The notes under the pieces are model-generated. The model saw only the letters and a program-made list of their open reading frames with translations. It was not told the origin of the DNA and searched no databases. Positions 21,531-32,767 of a stretch of DNA of 64,000 nucleotides are shown here, piece after piece. Position 1 is the first letter of the stretch, and each line of letters opens with the position of its first letter. Source of the DNA: Strigamia acuminata (lineage: Eukaryota > Arthropoda > Chilopoda > Geophilomorpha > Linotaeniidae); contig OX442322.1 in NCBI GenBank assembly GCA_949358305.1, forward strand, positions 9,858,001-9,922,000, read 5' to 3'. Both the position numbers and the translations under genes were made by a program.

Positions 21531-24518
21531 ATGGCAACTGCAGCTGGATTGACCGCGGAAGCAGCGGAAGAGAAAGAAACACAATGGCAAGCCAAGGCCC
21601 AAGGAGCAGAGGATCTGCTCTTGACATCTGCAAACGTTCTCGACGGGGGTGAGCTTGAAGCTCTCCACGCAACAATAGATGCGCAGTTGAGTGACCTTAT
21701 TGATGAGCTCGCTGTCTTTAAAGACAAGATAGAACGTTCAGATTACCTGCTTAGTTTGAGACGTCTCGAAGACATTAGGACTAAGGTCAATCTTCTTAAG
21801 CAAAGGACGAAATTTTCAAAACAGATGCAGGATAAGTTTGGGGCACATCCCGGCGGAAATACGCTAATGAATTCTGGATTTCTGAACAACTCATCGATAA
21901 TCTCAAGGAAGACTACAAAGCTTCCAAAGCTGACATTGCAGAAATTCGACGGGAATCCGATGGAGTATAAGAGCTTCATGGATATGTTTTCAACCACAGT
22001 TGACGCCGATGCCGAGTTATCGAACGTCGAAAAACTTCAATACCTGAAATCAAGTTGTATCGGGGAAGCGGAAGTGGCAATCAAGTCGTACCCACTTACT
22101 AACGATTCGTATTTAATGGCACTTAGTAGCTTAGAAGGACTTTTTGGGTCAGAAGTAGCCCAAAAGAACGCTCTGGCGAGGAAAATTCGTGAAGCCGAAG
22201 CAGTTAAAGATTTGTACCCAATCAAGCCAGTAAAATCTCTATTGACGTCCCTCACCGGTGCTTTCCGAACATTAGAACAGTTGAAGTTCCCAGTTACGAC
22301 TACTGGATTATTTCTAATCCCGGAACTATTGCGGAAGTTTCCACCGGAATTGGGAAGACGATTTCATAGGATTTACAAAGGAAACGTGGAAAACGTTAAT
22401 TTATTTCTCGAATTTGTAGCAAGCGAAGTCAGAGAAGCAGAATTATCAGACGATAGCGTATTTACCAGTCAGAAAGTCACCAAGAAGAGTGAGAAACCAG
22501 CAACTAGAGAGCAAAAAGAAGAATTACGAGGGACCATGTCATCTTGCGCGGTTGCGCAAAATACGTCATTCGGGTCCAATACGAAAGAATTATTCAAACC
22601 AAAATCAGGTCCAGTCCGGAAATTGATCTGTGCCTTCTGTGAAGGAGATCATTTCAACAATAATTGCGACGCAAATCTGGAAGTTTCGGAGAAATACGAC
22701 ATCGTTAAGCGAAAACGTCTATGCTTTAATTGCCTGAGACCAAGCCATACAGTGGGTAACTGCCCTGTGAAATTTTGTTGCCGATCATGCGGTGGTCGAC
22801 ACCATTCTTCAATTTGTAACAGAGGTCATGCGGAAAAGCCAACTGATACCAAAGAAGAGAACGTCTCCGCCAACGTCTCGTTGTCGGTCTCAAGTGACGT
22901 CCAGCTAATGGTTTTCACCGCATTGTTCGTCCGAAAGAGTGGCGAAACAATCCCAGTTCGTGGATTACTCGATCCGGGTAGTCATCGTTCATATATTACG
23001 AAGCGGTTAGCAAAGAAATTACACCTAAACAAGATTGAGACGTATCACACCATGACCCAGTGTCTGCTGAATAAAGAACCAGTTCCTACAACTCATGACG
23101 TGTTTCGATTCGAGTTGCAGTCTCGTCACGACAAGCAGAAAGTGTCTGTATTTGCTCTTGATACCGACACACTTCCCAATATAAAGGGAGTGGTAGATCA
23201 CCAGACGCTGCAACAAATCAAGTCGTTTAATCTTGAGATGGCAGAACCACATCCCTCCGTGTCGGATGAGGTAGATGTCTTGATCGGAAGCGGAGCATGG
23301 TGGAAAATAATTCAAGCGGGAACGAAGAGAATTAGTCCAGAATTAGGAATGATGAAAACAGTTTTTGGATGGATTTTAAACGGACAAATTAACTCAAAAG
23401 AGCCTTCCATCTACAAAGACGATATCTCACTGGGAGATGTATCGTGTATGGCGATCGATTCTGGAAAGAAGATGACTTTCAACACTTCAAAAAAGGACAA
23501 AGGCGGGTTTGGACAGGCGAATTCCACATCAATGTCCGACGAGAAAAGCGAAAAGGGTGGAGTACGAGCAAAAGGCGTCATCGCTTCTCGTTTTGCCGCG
23601 AGCCGCTCTAGCGAGCTGGAGGTACGGCATCCTGACGTCCCCATCGAATTGGAAATGGATGGAAAGCGGACGTTTAAAGGGATAAGGTCGGGCAAGATGG
23701 CGATTTCTCAGAGTCCTGACACACTGGAGTCTACGGAAAAGAAAGGAGAATTTCCGAAAAATTTCAAAAAAGATGAAGAAAAGGGTTTAAGTAAATGGAG
23801 AAAGATATTGAAATGGAGTCGCAAGAAACTCACCAATTCGCACAGAAGATCAAATGCAGTCACAAAGGCCACGGGAAATATACATTTAGTAATTGGCCCA
23901 ATGTTTTCTGGAAAAACTACTGCTTTACTTAATGTAATCCGAAATGAAGAAGAAAATTCTTGCCTGCTTGTTAAGCATTTGACAGACGTTAGATATAGTA
24001 AAGATGAAATGGTTAGCCACACCGGACAACGACGTCCAGCAGTTCGGGTCGCGTCGTTACAGGAAATCAAGAAAATTGCGGAGTCGGTCAAGACGATAGG
24101 TATCGACGAAGGGCAATTTTTCGGAGACATCGATTCGTTTTCCGACGAAATGGCGAACGAAGAAAAGAATGTAATAATTGCCGCTTTAAATGGTGATTTT
24201 AAGAGACAGGAATTCAAGGCAGTATCTAATCTCATTCCACTAGCGGAAACTATTGTCAAACTTCATGCCAAATGCCACTTTTGTGGAAACCAAGCGTCGT
24301 TCACCAAACGAATATCGGGTGAAACGCAAGTTCAGGTTGTGGGAGGAGAAGAGAGATACAAGCCAACGTGTCGTACCTGTTTTCAGAAATCAATCAATTC
24401 TATAGAAGTCAAGAGAAAGCTAATTAATGGAGCGGCACATTTAAGTTTAGCGATTTTGAATCGAAGATTACCTCCATGGGTGGCCAGTTTGATCCGCAAA
24501 AAATTGCGCTTACCTTAA
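21531..24518 (+). CDS. Gag-protease-thymidine kinase polyprotein, copy 2
   Basis: A 995-residue single frame with the same domain order as copy 1. By eye it differs at 10 residues: T9A, S31L, then Q to K, V to E, S to L, D to E and P to S across Gag, protease and linker, and K to E, G to E and K to R in the kinase. The P-loop, DEGQFF, both CxxC pairs, the three zinc knuckles and the protease DPG are unchanged. In the kinase segment I count 8 silent and 3 replacement differences between the copies. That pattern suggests the kinase was kept under purifying selection while the two lineages diverged. RT, RNase H and integrase are again absent, so mobility would need proteins from a relative. Confidence 0.95.
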   Translation: MATAAGLTAEAAEEKETQWQAKAQGAEDLLLTSANVLDGGELEALHATIDAQLSDLIDELAVFKDKIERSDYLLSLRRLEDIRTKVNLLKQRTKFSKQMQDKFGAHPGGNTLMNSGFLNNSSIISRKTTKLPKLTLQKFDGNPMEYKSFMDMFSTTVDADAELSNVEKLQYLKSSCIGEAEVAIKSYPLTNDSYLMALSSLEGLFGSEVAQKNALARKIREAEAVKDLYPIKPVKSLLTSLTGAFRTLEQLKFPVTTTGLFLIPELLRKFPPELGRRFHRIYKGNVENVNLFLEFVASEVREAELSDDSVFTSQKVTKKSEKPATREQKEELRGTMSSCAVAQNTSFGSNTKELFKPKSGPVRKLICAFCEGDHFNNNCDANLEVSEKYDIVKRKRLCFNCLRPSHTVGNCPVKFCCRSCGGRHHSSICNRGHAEKPTDTKEENVSANVSLSVSSDVQLMVFTALFVRKSGETIPVRGLLDPGSHRSYITKRLAKKLHLNKIETYHTMTQCLLNKEPVPTTHDVFRFELQSRHDKQKVSVFALDTDTLPNIKGVVDHQTLQQIKSFNLEMAEPHPSVSDEVDVLIGSGAWWKIIQAGTKRISPELGMMKTVFGWILNGQINSKEPSIYKDDISLGDVSCMAIDSGKKMTFNTSKKDKGGFGQANSTSMSDEKSEKGGVRAKGVIASRFAASRSSELEVRHPDVPIELEMDGKRTFKGIRSGKMAISQSPDTLESTEKKGEFPKNFKKDEEKGLSKWRKILKWSRKKLTNSHRRSNAVTKATGNIHLVIGPMFSGKTTALLNVIRNEEENSCLLVKHLTDVRYSKDEMVSHTGQRRPAVRVASLQEIKKIAESVKTIGIDEGQFFGDIDSFSDEMANEEKNVIIAALNGDFKRQEFKAVSNLIPLAETIVKLHAKCHFCGNQASFTKRISGETQVQVVGGEERYKPTCRTCFQKSINSIEVKRKLINGAAHLSLAILNRRLPPWVASLIRKKLRLP

Positions 24519-24611
24519 GGAGTCATTAGGGAGCTGATCCTAGGTGGATGAGAAGTTTTCAGATTGCTAAGAGGTTCTTCTTCACCTTCTTTTCTTTTCG
24601 GCGGCAATCTC

Positions 24612-25567
24612 TGTTTCGAGCAACAGAAAGGAGGAAAGAGAGACCACAACTGCTCGTCAATTTGATAGTAGTTTGATTTTATGTGTTCGAAAATGTAAAG
24701 AAGAGTTACTAATTTCGGTCTTATAATTGTATTATTTATTTAGCAAATATCTAATTTTTTTCTGTTGTAATAGGAATTTTACATGTCTTTTTTGTGTGCC
24801 AATTTTCAGTAAAGACAATGTTTGTTAGATATTTTATCTCTTAGAATGACAAGGTCAAGGTTTAGGAATTTTTAGTCTTGTTTTCCAATGTTTTTCTGCT
24901 ATGTTTACCTATTTCTAAGTCTTGTCCTGTTCCCAGTTCAGTTGTGAAGGCGGAATGACGGGTTTGAAGCATCTGAGTTGCTTTAAAGGTGCATTGGAAA
25001 AGAAGGAATTGTTAATTTTGTAATGGATTGCAATTAATGCATTTTTACAGTGTATTTGACTTGCTTTAGATGCGTTATTTGCATATTTAGTTAAGTTTAT
25101 TCCTATTCTATTTGTTATAATTCTTTCCAATGATTTCTGTTAATTTTAGTTGATTTTATCTCTATTATGAGGCACAATGCAAGCTTTAACTTATGTTATT
25201 TATGAATTTAGTCACTAGGTGCCTCATGAATTTGTTGTTGCTATAGAATTGTTGTTGTTATGAAGTTGTTACACTCTTGTTATGAAGAATTAGATGTAGT
25301 TAAGTTGAATTTGCCTCCATGTTAATGTTTTGAAATGATTAAAAGCATTATCTGGATTTTTCTACACAAAGGTTTATTTTATTCAACATCCAACATGTGT
25401 GAGTAGGGAGATTTAACCCCAAACTCCCTGGAGCAGCTCCCCACAAGATCCAGTGCAGAAACTCAAGTCAACTCATTTCTCCTCTCAGTATAGGCCTATG
25501 GGAAATTTGCCAAGAATTCCCCATCGCGTTACAACTCGTCGCATCACGGCAGTGGCGAGTTGCAACA
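24612..25567 (+). repeat. TK-element LTR 3
   Basis: A 956-bp LTR. Private variants in its 5' part (AATTTTTTTCTG, GTTAGATATT, GTTTTTCTGC) separate it from LTRs 1 and 2, while its 3' third matches LTR 2. The right flank, GTGGTGTTGG, is family-A interior 2. Confidence 0.93.
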
Positions 25568-26722
25568 GTGGTGTTGGCCAGTTAGTCGTCAGCTCGGGGT
25601 CGATTAACTCCCGCTTTTGGCTTTCTGCCCTACGCTAAAGTTAAATTACTAGCTATTGTGAGCCAACCAGTTCCTTCTCCTCGTCCTTCCCGCCTATCAG
25701 AGCGGCGGTCAGGGGGGTCCTTGAGTGATCTGGCTTCTTCTCGTCATGTGAGCCTGCTCTTGTGTTTGGAATGTGGACGACCTCTGGTCTTTACGTTTTG
25801 TGTCCAATGTTTTTCGTGTGCCGCACGAGTTTCCTCGTGAGCTCTGGTGTCGATCATCTCTCCGCTTCGGGAGAGGGCACACCCGTTTGTATTCGTGTGT
25901 TTGTAGAACGTTTCTTGTTTTTAGAACAAGATTCGTTCTTTTGCTGCTCATGTCTTGCTGAGCGAGCGCTGGCCCGCGAGGTCAGTCGGTTCTTACCTGT
26001 CCGTCAATCTCTGCTAGGTTAGATTGTTATACGACTTGTTTGCAAGTGGGTTTGGATTTAGATAGGCGTGTGACTTCTGTCGGTGCTGGAAGTTTAGAGC
26101 AGCCGATCCGCACCGCCCACTGGGCAAGTCCAGTTTCTGTTGTTGACCGCTGCACCCAGTGTCTACCGCTGGTGATGTACGTTCTGCATTTTCGCTTTCT
26201 CTTCGTGGAAACGTCCGTAGCGTTTCATGAGTCTTCATTAGTGATTAGTCTCGCCTTTTATCGTTTAAAAAAGGGAGTTTAGTTATTCTAGTTCTTTGGG
26301 GCAACCTTAGAATTTGGACATTTTAGCTTATTCGTTTAGGAAATAGCTTGCTTGCTATTTTTGGGTTGCGGCTAGCTAGCGTGGCGTTAGGATATAGGTA
26401 CTTGTTTTGGATGGTCGTTTTTGCTGTGCACAGCAAAGACTGCCATTCGATGTGTTACAGAGGGCAGGTTTGCACTGCCATACTCTGTTAGATGTCGTGT
26501 CCGAGACAAAGTCCCTGCGCCTTTTGGCGGCCCCTATTTCTACGTTTGCTTCCCGCGACTGAGTAGTTGTTGTTAGTCTTTCATCCCTAGCTCTGCAGTG
26601 AGGCAGACATGCACTAGGCAGGGAGCCCACTCTAGGATGGGTCGAAGGACGTGTGTGTGCGGCCTTCTTGGCGCCGGCACTCGGCAACACGTTTTAGTCA
26701 TTGGACAACACGTGCTTTCAGT
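25568..26722 (+). mobile_element. Family-A interior 2, second segment
   Basis: This continues interior 2 after the TK array and aligns with 9066-10222 of interior 1. It is non-coding and holds a perfect hairpin at 26420-26437 in which the outer pair is T-A, against C-G in interior 1. It ends with CAGT (26719-26722), the target duplication of B2. Confidence 0.8.
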
Positions 26723-28229
26723 TGTAGCAAACAACCTTGGATCTCACAGGAAAAGACTGGCGAATTGGTCACCAAACTCTGGAAACCGCCCGAGACTGTA
26801 TAGTGGATGATGAAACAAGTTGAATTCTCAGCCCAAGTTGTAGGCCTAAATGCATCTGGAGAAATTAGGCCCAACTGCATTTAGTTGAAGTGATTAAAGC
26901 AGCTCTCTGGATACTGGGGAAAAAACCTTGTGCCTTCAGTGAGGAGGAGAGCATGCAAAACTCTCTACTCACTCATTATCATGTTTCTTGTAGCAGAAAA
27001 CCAGATCAGAAATGATTCACCCAAAGCAGAGTAAAAACACATCAACTGGCTTTATTCTTAACAACAGATAACAACTATTGCTTCTTTTAGCAACCTACTC
27101 TAACAACAGTGCGCCTAGCAACTAAATTATAGCAACAACAAGCTACAATGCAATGATGCAACAATGGCGTAATTCAATCTGAACTAAAATAGCTTAAAAC
27201 CTATGTACATTTGTTCTTAAAACATAAATAGAATTTAGACAAAATAAAGCAATGAAACCAAGGCAAAACTCAATCTAAAATATACTTAACAATTAACAAA
27301 GCAAAAAGAAGATTAACAACCAATGGCAAGGCAGCCTACCTCAATACTCATCTCTGCACTTGTTTGTAAAGTTAAGTGAAATTAACAAATGTACAGTTAA
27401 AACACTTCTATAAAATCACAAAGTATTAAAATAAATATTGCTACCCAGCTTGCTATGTTCTAGGAAAATCTCCCAGCAGTGCTCAAACACAAAGAGAACC
27501 GCTCCTTTCCAAAATGGCGGCCAGGCAGTTGCTAACTGCCGTGAATGAGAGCAGAAACGAGTCAAACAGACTTCCAGGGTCGACCAAGGCATGACAACAG
27601 CGCTGGGACTTCCAAACTCAGTGTGGGGACGTTGCAGGGAAGCCAAACGAGGCGTTTCCTGGTCTCTCTCTCTCCCGAACACGATCCCAATGCGCTCATG
27701 TGCACTCAAATGCCAAGGACACCCAAAACCGTTTGTTTCTTGCTGTCCCACGTCTCCAATGAGCATCAAAACACTAAAACATCCAGCAAAGGTTAGCAAC
27801 CGTCAAAACAATATGTAAAACCTCTTTAAAACTAATAAATACACAGTTTCCTGAATCCAGTTGACCTATGCTATGGCGATTATGCTGAGAATATACACTC
27901 AGCTCATTCACAAGTGTACTGGAACCCGAACCGAACACAAAAACGTCTCAAAAGCAAATAACAGAGGTAAACAACTAATAACAAATACTAAAACAACCAC
28001 AAAACGATCAAAGACATATCCCCTGACCAATTCCAGGTGCGATCGACAACACGACAACCGCCGAGGTCTGCTCTGCATGCGACCGTCGGTCAAAACCGGC
28101 AACTGGACATCTCAGATATGTCCCAAACTCATGGTCAAAACTATGGACTAAAATTAAAAAGATCTTCTACCATTTTCAGAGGTGAAACGCGAGTCTTCTA
28201 ATCTTTTTGTTGCGTCCTTGCTCGCAACA
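26723..28229 (-). repeat. B2 3' LTR
   Basis: On the minus strand it starts TGTTGCGAGCAAGGACGC and ends TTTGCTACA. It appears identical to 42416-43922 and contains CCAAAATGGCGGCC at 27509-27522. TTTATT at 27051-27056 is a possible polyadenylation signal on the minus strand. Confidence 0.92.
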
Positions 28230-30690
28230 TCGCTCCCGGCCGAAAAAGGAAGAGAGCAGCCGCCCTGAAGGAACCGCACCCAAGAAGAAAAGACCGAGCA
28301 GCTTGACTTTCACCTTGCCTATATCTTTTGGCAAGAATCCACAACGAATCATAGAACCCCTTTTCCCAAACGAAAATATATTGACTCTTCTGTTAACAAT
28401 ACATTAACACGAACAGGAGCGGGTCCCTTGAGACGAGAAGACCCTAGGCATACTGCAAAATAACAGAACTCTAACTTGCAACCCGTAATACAAAGAAACG
28501 ACTAACAATCACAAAAAAAAAAGGAGCTTGTCTCTCCCATAAAGATTGACCTGCAGTCAACCTTGGGAAACTGAGACCCACAACCAAGGGGGTCAGTCAA
28601 AGACAAGACACCACTAAACCACGAATAACCTTAAAGCTAAATTAACAAACCTACTTCTCATACACTTCCTTTAAGAGGTAGTTTGAATCCTCAGACAAAA
28701 TTCGCTTCTAAAGACACCGACGCACGCAAGCACCTGAGCTCAGCCATTGATCCAATCAGGAAGCCTGCCAAAGTTGACATCAAACTGAAACGAAAATGCC
28801 GCAGAAAGCTAAAGAAAATTCCTATCTAACTAAACAAAGACAACCAATTCACCGTTGGGACACCAAGCGACCAACCTAAACAGGCGATCAACTCACGACT
28901 TGATGACAAACAATCAGCCAAGCCATCGACCGTCCAATCAGGCGGCAACTCACCGCAAAGGTAAACTCGTGCCCAATTTCCTTTAAACTAAAATATCTTC
29001 AACTAGAAAGAACTAAACTAAACTGTGTAATGAACCAAAAAACCAATTGGAACCAATAACGCGCAATGTCAAAGAACACACCCCCAGTCTAAATACACTT
29101 GAAAAATTAAGAAAATTGTGCTCACTTTTAAAAACAGTTACCCGTTGACATTGCAGAAAACGAAACCCCTCCCTTAGTGAAATCTCCATTCAAACCTCTC
29201 TAGAACTCTCACAACGAGAAGCGGCCACTCAAATTTAAGACAGGTAACTTCAATCGTGCCCCACCCGACTACTAGTACAAAATCTTTTCTCATTTTTTTT
29301 CTACTACAAGCAGGGCTCTGCTAAACTAACGCAAGACAAGCCAAAAATTTGAATCTAAGAGCACAACACATAATTCCCTTTTTTAACAAAAAACTAGGGG
29401 TATCCCCTGACACCGCGAATTATCCTCAATGCTTTCTCTTCAATTCGACCTTCTCTCTGGCTAATATCTCAGCTAAACCTTCCTTTCTATCATAACCCAT
29501 TTTCCTCCCGACAGAAAAAGAAAGCTGCCACGGCGTTTAAACCACTAATGCCAGAGCCAAAAAAGCTTGGAAAAAACAACACCTGTGGATTTCTTTGTGA
29601 GAGAAAACCACTTTTTAAAGGTAAAAACTATGAATTAACTAACCTTTGACTAACTAAGCTTTTGTTTCAGAAGACTTCCGCGAGTATCTGACACGCCACT
29701 AACCCAAACCCCATGGACGTGTGACCGTCAGACTCGTCGCAAAAAGCTCTGAACTCAAACACTAAAAAAAAAAAGACTAATTACTAATTTCTACTATATC
29801 GTCGCCTCTACGTCCTCCTATCGGAAGCTAGCCCAAGGGAACTCGAAATCACGACTTACTCTTTAGATCTAACCCTCGACCTTTTCTCTCAGGAACCCCA
29901 AAAAAAACAGTTGTGCACCTGTGTTCAGCCAAAACACTTGTGCTTCTGTGCTCAAAACTTTGGGTAGGAGGGGGCGTGAAAACAAGTTGCGATCCGCTCA
30001 ACCTTGATCGCACATCTCCCAATGCTTGACGCATTTGACGAATTAACTGACTCAATTTCGTGCATAGGTAAAAGAAACCCGGATCCAAAGGAGGAGAAGA
30101 CTTCCTTGCACAATCTAAGTACCAAGGCAAAGCTTACTGCCTATCTCGGAGGAGCAATGGACAAGACTGAAAGTTGAACAGTGCGCAGAAGCTCAGGAGA
30201 ACGTGAGCAACAGGAATTAAAGTATGGTGAAGAAGCTCACCCTCTAAAACCGATTAGCTCCTCGTGTATTGGGTCCAATAACACGAGTGTCCACCAGAGA
30301 ACCGACACGCTCAAAAAACTGTTCCGTTCCATCCCCCGCGAGACCGAAACTATGCCCCGACTGACGAGGACCCTCAAGAACTTTACCCCATGCACCCTGA
30401 GTGAGTATACGAAACTAAACCTAAAAAAGGAGCGCCTGGCTCTGCATAAAAGAGAAAAGAATATAGAATCCCTGGCCCTTTCTCACATCAAGGTTGTTGG
30501 ACTCGCACCTTGTCACTAAGGGCGAGTGTACCCTGTCCTTGAACAACCGAGAAAGTGAAAGAACTCTGCTTCTGGGCTCCTAACCTTTCACTAACCCTAA
30601 TGCTTGCACAAAAGTGCTTGCTTAAGCCTGATAGACTGAACTATCAATTGCTTAAGAACCTCCAATTCGCTTAAGCCTGACTGACTGAAC
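28230..30690 (-). other. B2 interior, left part, non-coding
   Basis: About 2.5 kb with no recognisable gene on either strand. The longest frames (29849-30130 minus, 93 codons; 30181-30519 plus, 112 codons) resemble nothing I know. The right end (from about 30620) is a repeat with CTTAAGCCTGA and GATAG/CTATC hairpins that continues beyond element C. GAAC at 30687-30690 is the target duplication of C. Confidence 0.6.
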
Positions 30691-31964
30691 TGTTGCGAGC
30701 AGGAACGCAACAAAAAGATTTAGAAGTTTTCCACGTTTTGGCTTCTGAAAAGAAGATTTGACTTTTTAATTTGCTTTTTAGTTTTTGACACAAGTTGGAG
30801 ACATATCTGAGATGTCCGGTTGTTTGGCTGACCAGCGGTCTTGTTTGGTGATGTCCTTGACGGTCGTCATGCTGCCAGTCGCACCTGGATTGGTCGGGAG
30901 ATGTGTTGTCGGTCACTTGTGGTCGTTTTGATGTGATCGTTTTAGTGGTTTAGTAATTCTGTGTATTAGTTTAAGAATTATTAGAGTTGTTTTGAGATAG
31001 GCATATTTTATTTGATTGTTGTTTACCTTTTGCTTGATGTTTTAGGGGGTCAGCGACTTTCCAAGACGTGAGGCAGCAGGTGGCGAGCGGCGTAAAGCTC
31101 CCGTGACAGTTGACGGCATTTGGACGCATCGGATCCGCGTGTGTGTCTAGAGCGGCGTCGATACGCCTTGGTTTGGACTCTCGTTCGAGTCCCCACGCTG
31201 TTTGGAAGGTCCTTGCGTCGATGTCTGGTCAAGGGCGGCTATGGAAGTCTGTCTGGCTCGCTCCTGTTCGCCTGCACAGCTGTTAGCAAGTTGCTGTGCC
31301 GCCATCTTGCATGATGAGCGGTTGGCTTTTGTCTTTGAGAAGGGAAGTTGGCTTTCCTCTGGAACTAAGAATGGGAATTGTTAATACTTGTTTATTTATG
31401 TATTTTATGCCTCTAATAGATGTTAAGTTTAAGCTTTTATTACTTGTTATCAATTTGATGTAAAAGGGGTAAGTTTGAGACACTTAGCGCCCTCTTTGGA
31501 GGCAATAAGTTATTTATAATGAGTAATTGTCATTTGTAGTTAAGCCTATTTTTTAGCGCCATTGTTCACGGTTGCTAGGCGCTTGTTGTTGCTAGGTTGA
31601 GAGTGAGTTACTGTTGTTACTAGCTGTTGCTAGAAGAAGCTTGTTATGGTTGATTTAGAATAAATAAGTTGTTATTCTTTTCTCTTTCTTTGATGTTCTT
31701 CCTTTGGATTATTTCTGAAATGAGTTCCCAGAGAATGAGTGAGTAGAGAGCCAAGCTGACTCTCCTCCTCCTTGAAGACACATTTGCTGGCCCATTAGCT
31801 GAGATGTTTCTCCCATCTGATCTACTGTTTGAGAACTAGGCCTAATGCTAGGCCTAACGCTTTCTGCTGCTGGAATTTCTACTATACGATCATGGATGCG
31901 CAACAGGACAGTTGCCTATGAATGTACCACGCAACTTCCGAGTTCGACATGTCTGTTTGCAACA
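30691..31964 (+). repeat. C 5' LTR
   Basis: It runs from TGTTGCGAGCAGGAAC to TGTTTGCAACA. The first 22 nt form an inverted repeat (TGTTGC/GCAACA). It contains GCCGCCATCTTG (31298-31309), GTAAGT (31469-31474), a possible splice donor, and AATAAA (31659-31664). Confidence 0.94.
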
Positions 31965-31980
31965 GGGGAAGTTGGTTTTT

Positions 31981-32001
31981 TGGTGCCGTGACCCGGATTC
32001 G
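31981..32001 (+). promoter_or_regulatory. Primer binding site, tRNA-His
   Basis: TGGTGCCGTGACCCGGATTC matches the complement of a vertebrate-type tRNA-His 3' end with one mismatch. It is 16 nt after the LTR rather than adjacent to it. Confidence 0.75.
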
Positions 32002-32182
32002 TGCGCGTTTGATCACCGTGCGTGAAGCTAGAGTTTGGCCACTTCACAGACGATTCAGGGGATTTGTGCCAACAGGACGGTTTGTGCAGTTAGCGGCTGG
32101 TTCCGCATGTATTTCCGATCAAGTTTGTGCAGCTGAGAATCGTCTAGAAGCGACCATCAATGCCAGGGGTCCAGATCAAGTG

Positions 32183-32196
32183 ACACAACGCAATGT
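32183..32196 (+). promoter_or_regulatory. Conserved leader motif ACACAACGCAATGT
   Basis: An exact copy of the motif, about 202 nt downstream of the primer site. Confidence 0.6.
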
Positions 32197-32767
32197 GCAG
32201 CAGTTCGCCATGTTTTTGAAGATGACATTCAGTTGTTTCTTTGTGATTTTGATGGGTTTTGCTTTGGGTTTTTATTTGTGTCCTTTTTGGGGGAGATATG
32301 AGTCTTGCTATTGCATTTTAAGTGATATAAAATAAGTTTTGGCTCTACTATAACTGCATAAGCAGGAGAGCAACAGATTTAGCTAGAATAGTCTATAGTT
32401 TGCATGATTTTTAGTGGAATTCTTGTGAACAGGGATTATTTAAGTTCTCTTAGAGCATTTATTTGTAAACAGAAGCAGTTTACTTGTAATTTTAGAAGAG
32501 AGTTAGTCAGTCTGAGTATTTACATTCTCAGAATTGTTAGGGATTTATTCTAAAAAGGTTTCAGTTGAGATTTTGAGTGAGTCTGTGATTCAACCACTCA
32601 AATTATTTTAGAAATCCTCTTGGAGTTTGTCTGTATAGCAGAGAGTTTGGGTGTTTAAGCACTCAGATTCTAAAGGTTCGTCTTAAGTTTAACGTGTGTG
32701 TTGTGTGTTGGTGTAAGGTGACCGTAGTAATTGTCTTTGCTTTCCAACCTTTTCAGGTGCGATCAGC

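Larger units (their letters stand above)
14189..25567 (+). mobile_element. TK elements: tandem pair sharing a middle LTR
   Basis: The order is LTR (14189-15154), interior (15155-19404), LTR (19405-20360), interior (20361-24611), LTR (24612-25567). Both interiors carry an intact 995-codon gag-protease-thymidine kinase frame and no RT, RNase H or integrase. The array sits in family-A interior 2 without a target duplication, and 26 bp present at the equivalent place in interior 1 (9040-9065) are missing. The middle LTR is a mosaic of the outer two. Two neighbouring insertions fused by LTR recombination would explain all three facts. Confidence 0.92.
31965..32767 (+). other. C leader
   Basis: An 803-nt leader with a primer site at 31981, the motif ACACAACGCAATGT at 32183-32196 and a G-run CTTTTTGGGGGAG near 32283. 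It then has a series of hairpins: 32465-32483 (GTAAAC/GTTTAC), 32511-32532 (TCTGAG/CTCAGA) and 32572-32602 (TTTGAGTG/CACTCAAA). TTTTCAG ending at 32756 looks like a 3' splice site just before gag. The frame 31922-32335 crosses the LTR border and is unlikely to be a gene. Confidence 0.65.

Noticed and set aside
30181-30519. 112-codon plus-strand frame in the B2 interior
   Set aside because: It is opposite to the direction of B2, has no recognisable domain, and lies in sequence that otherwise looks non-coding.
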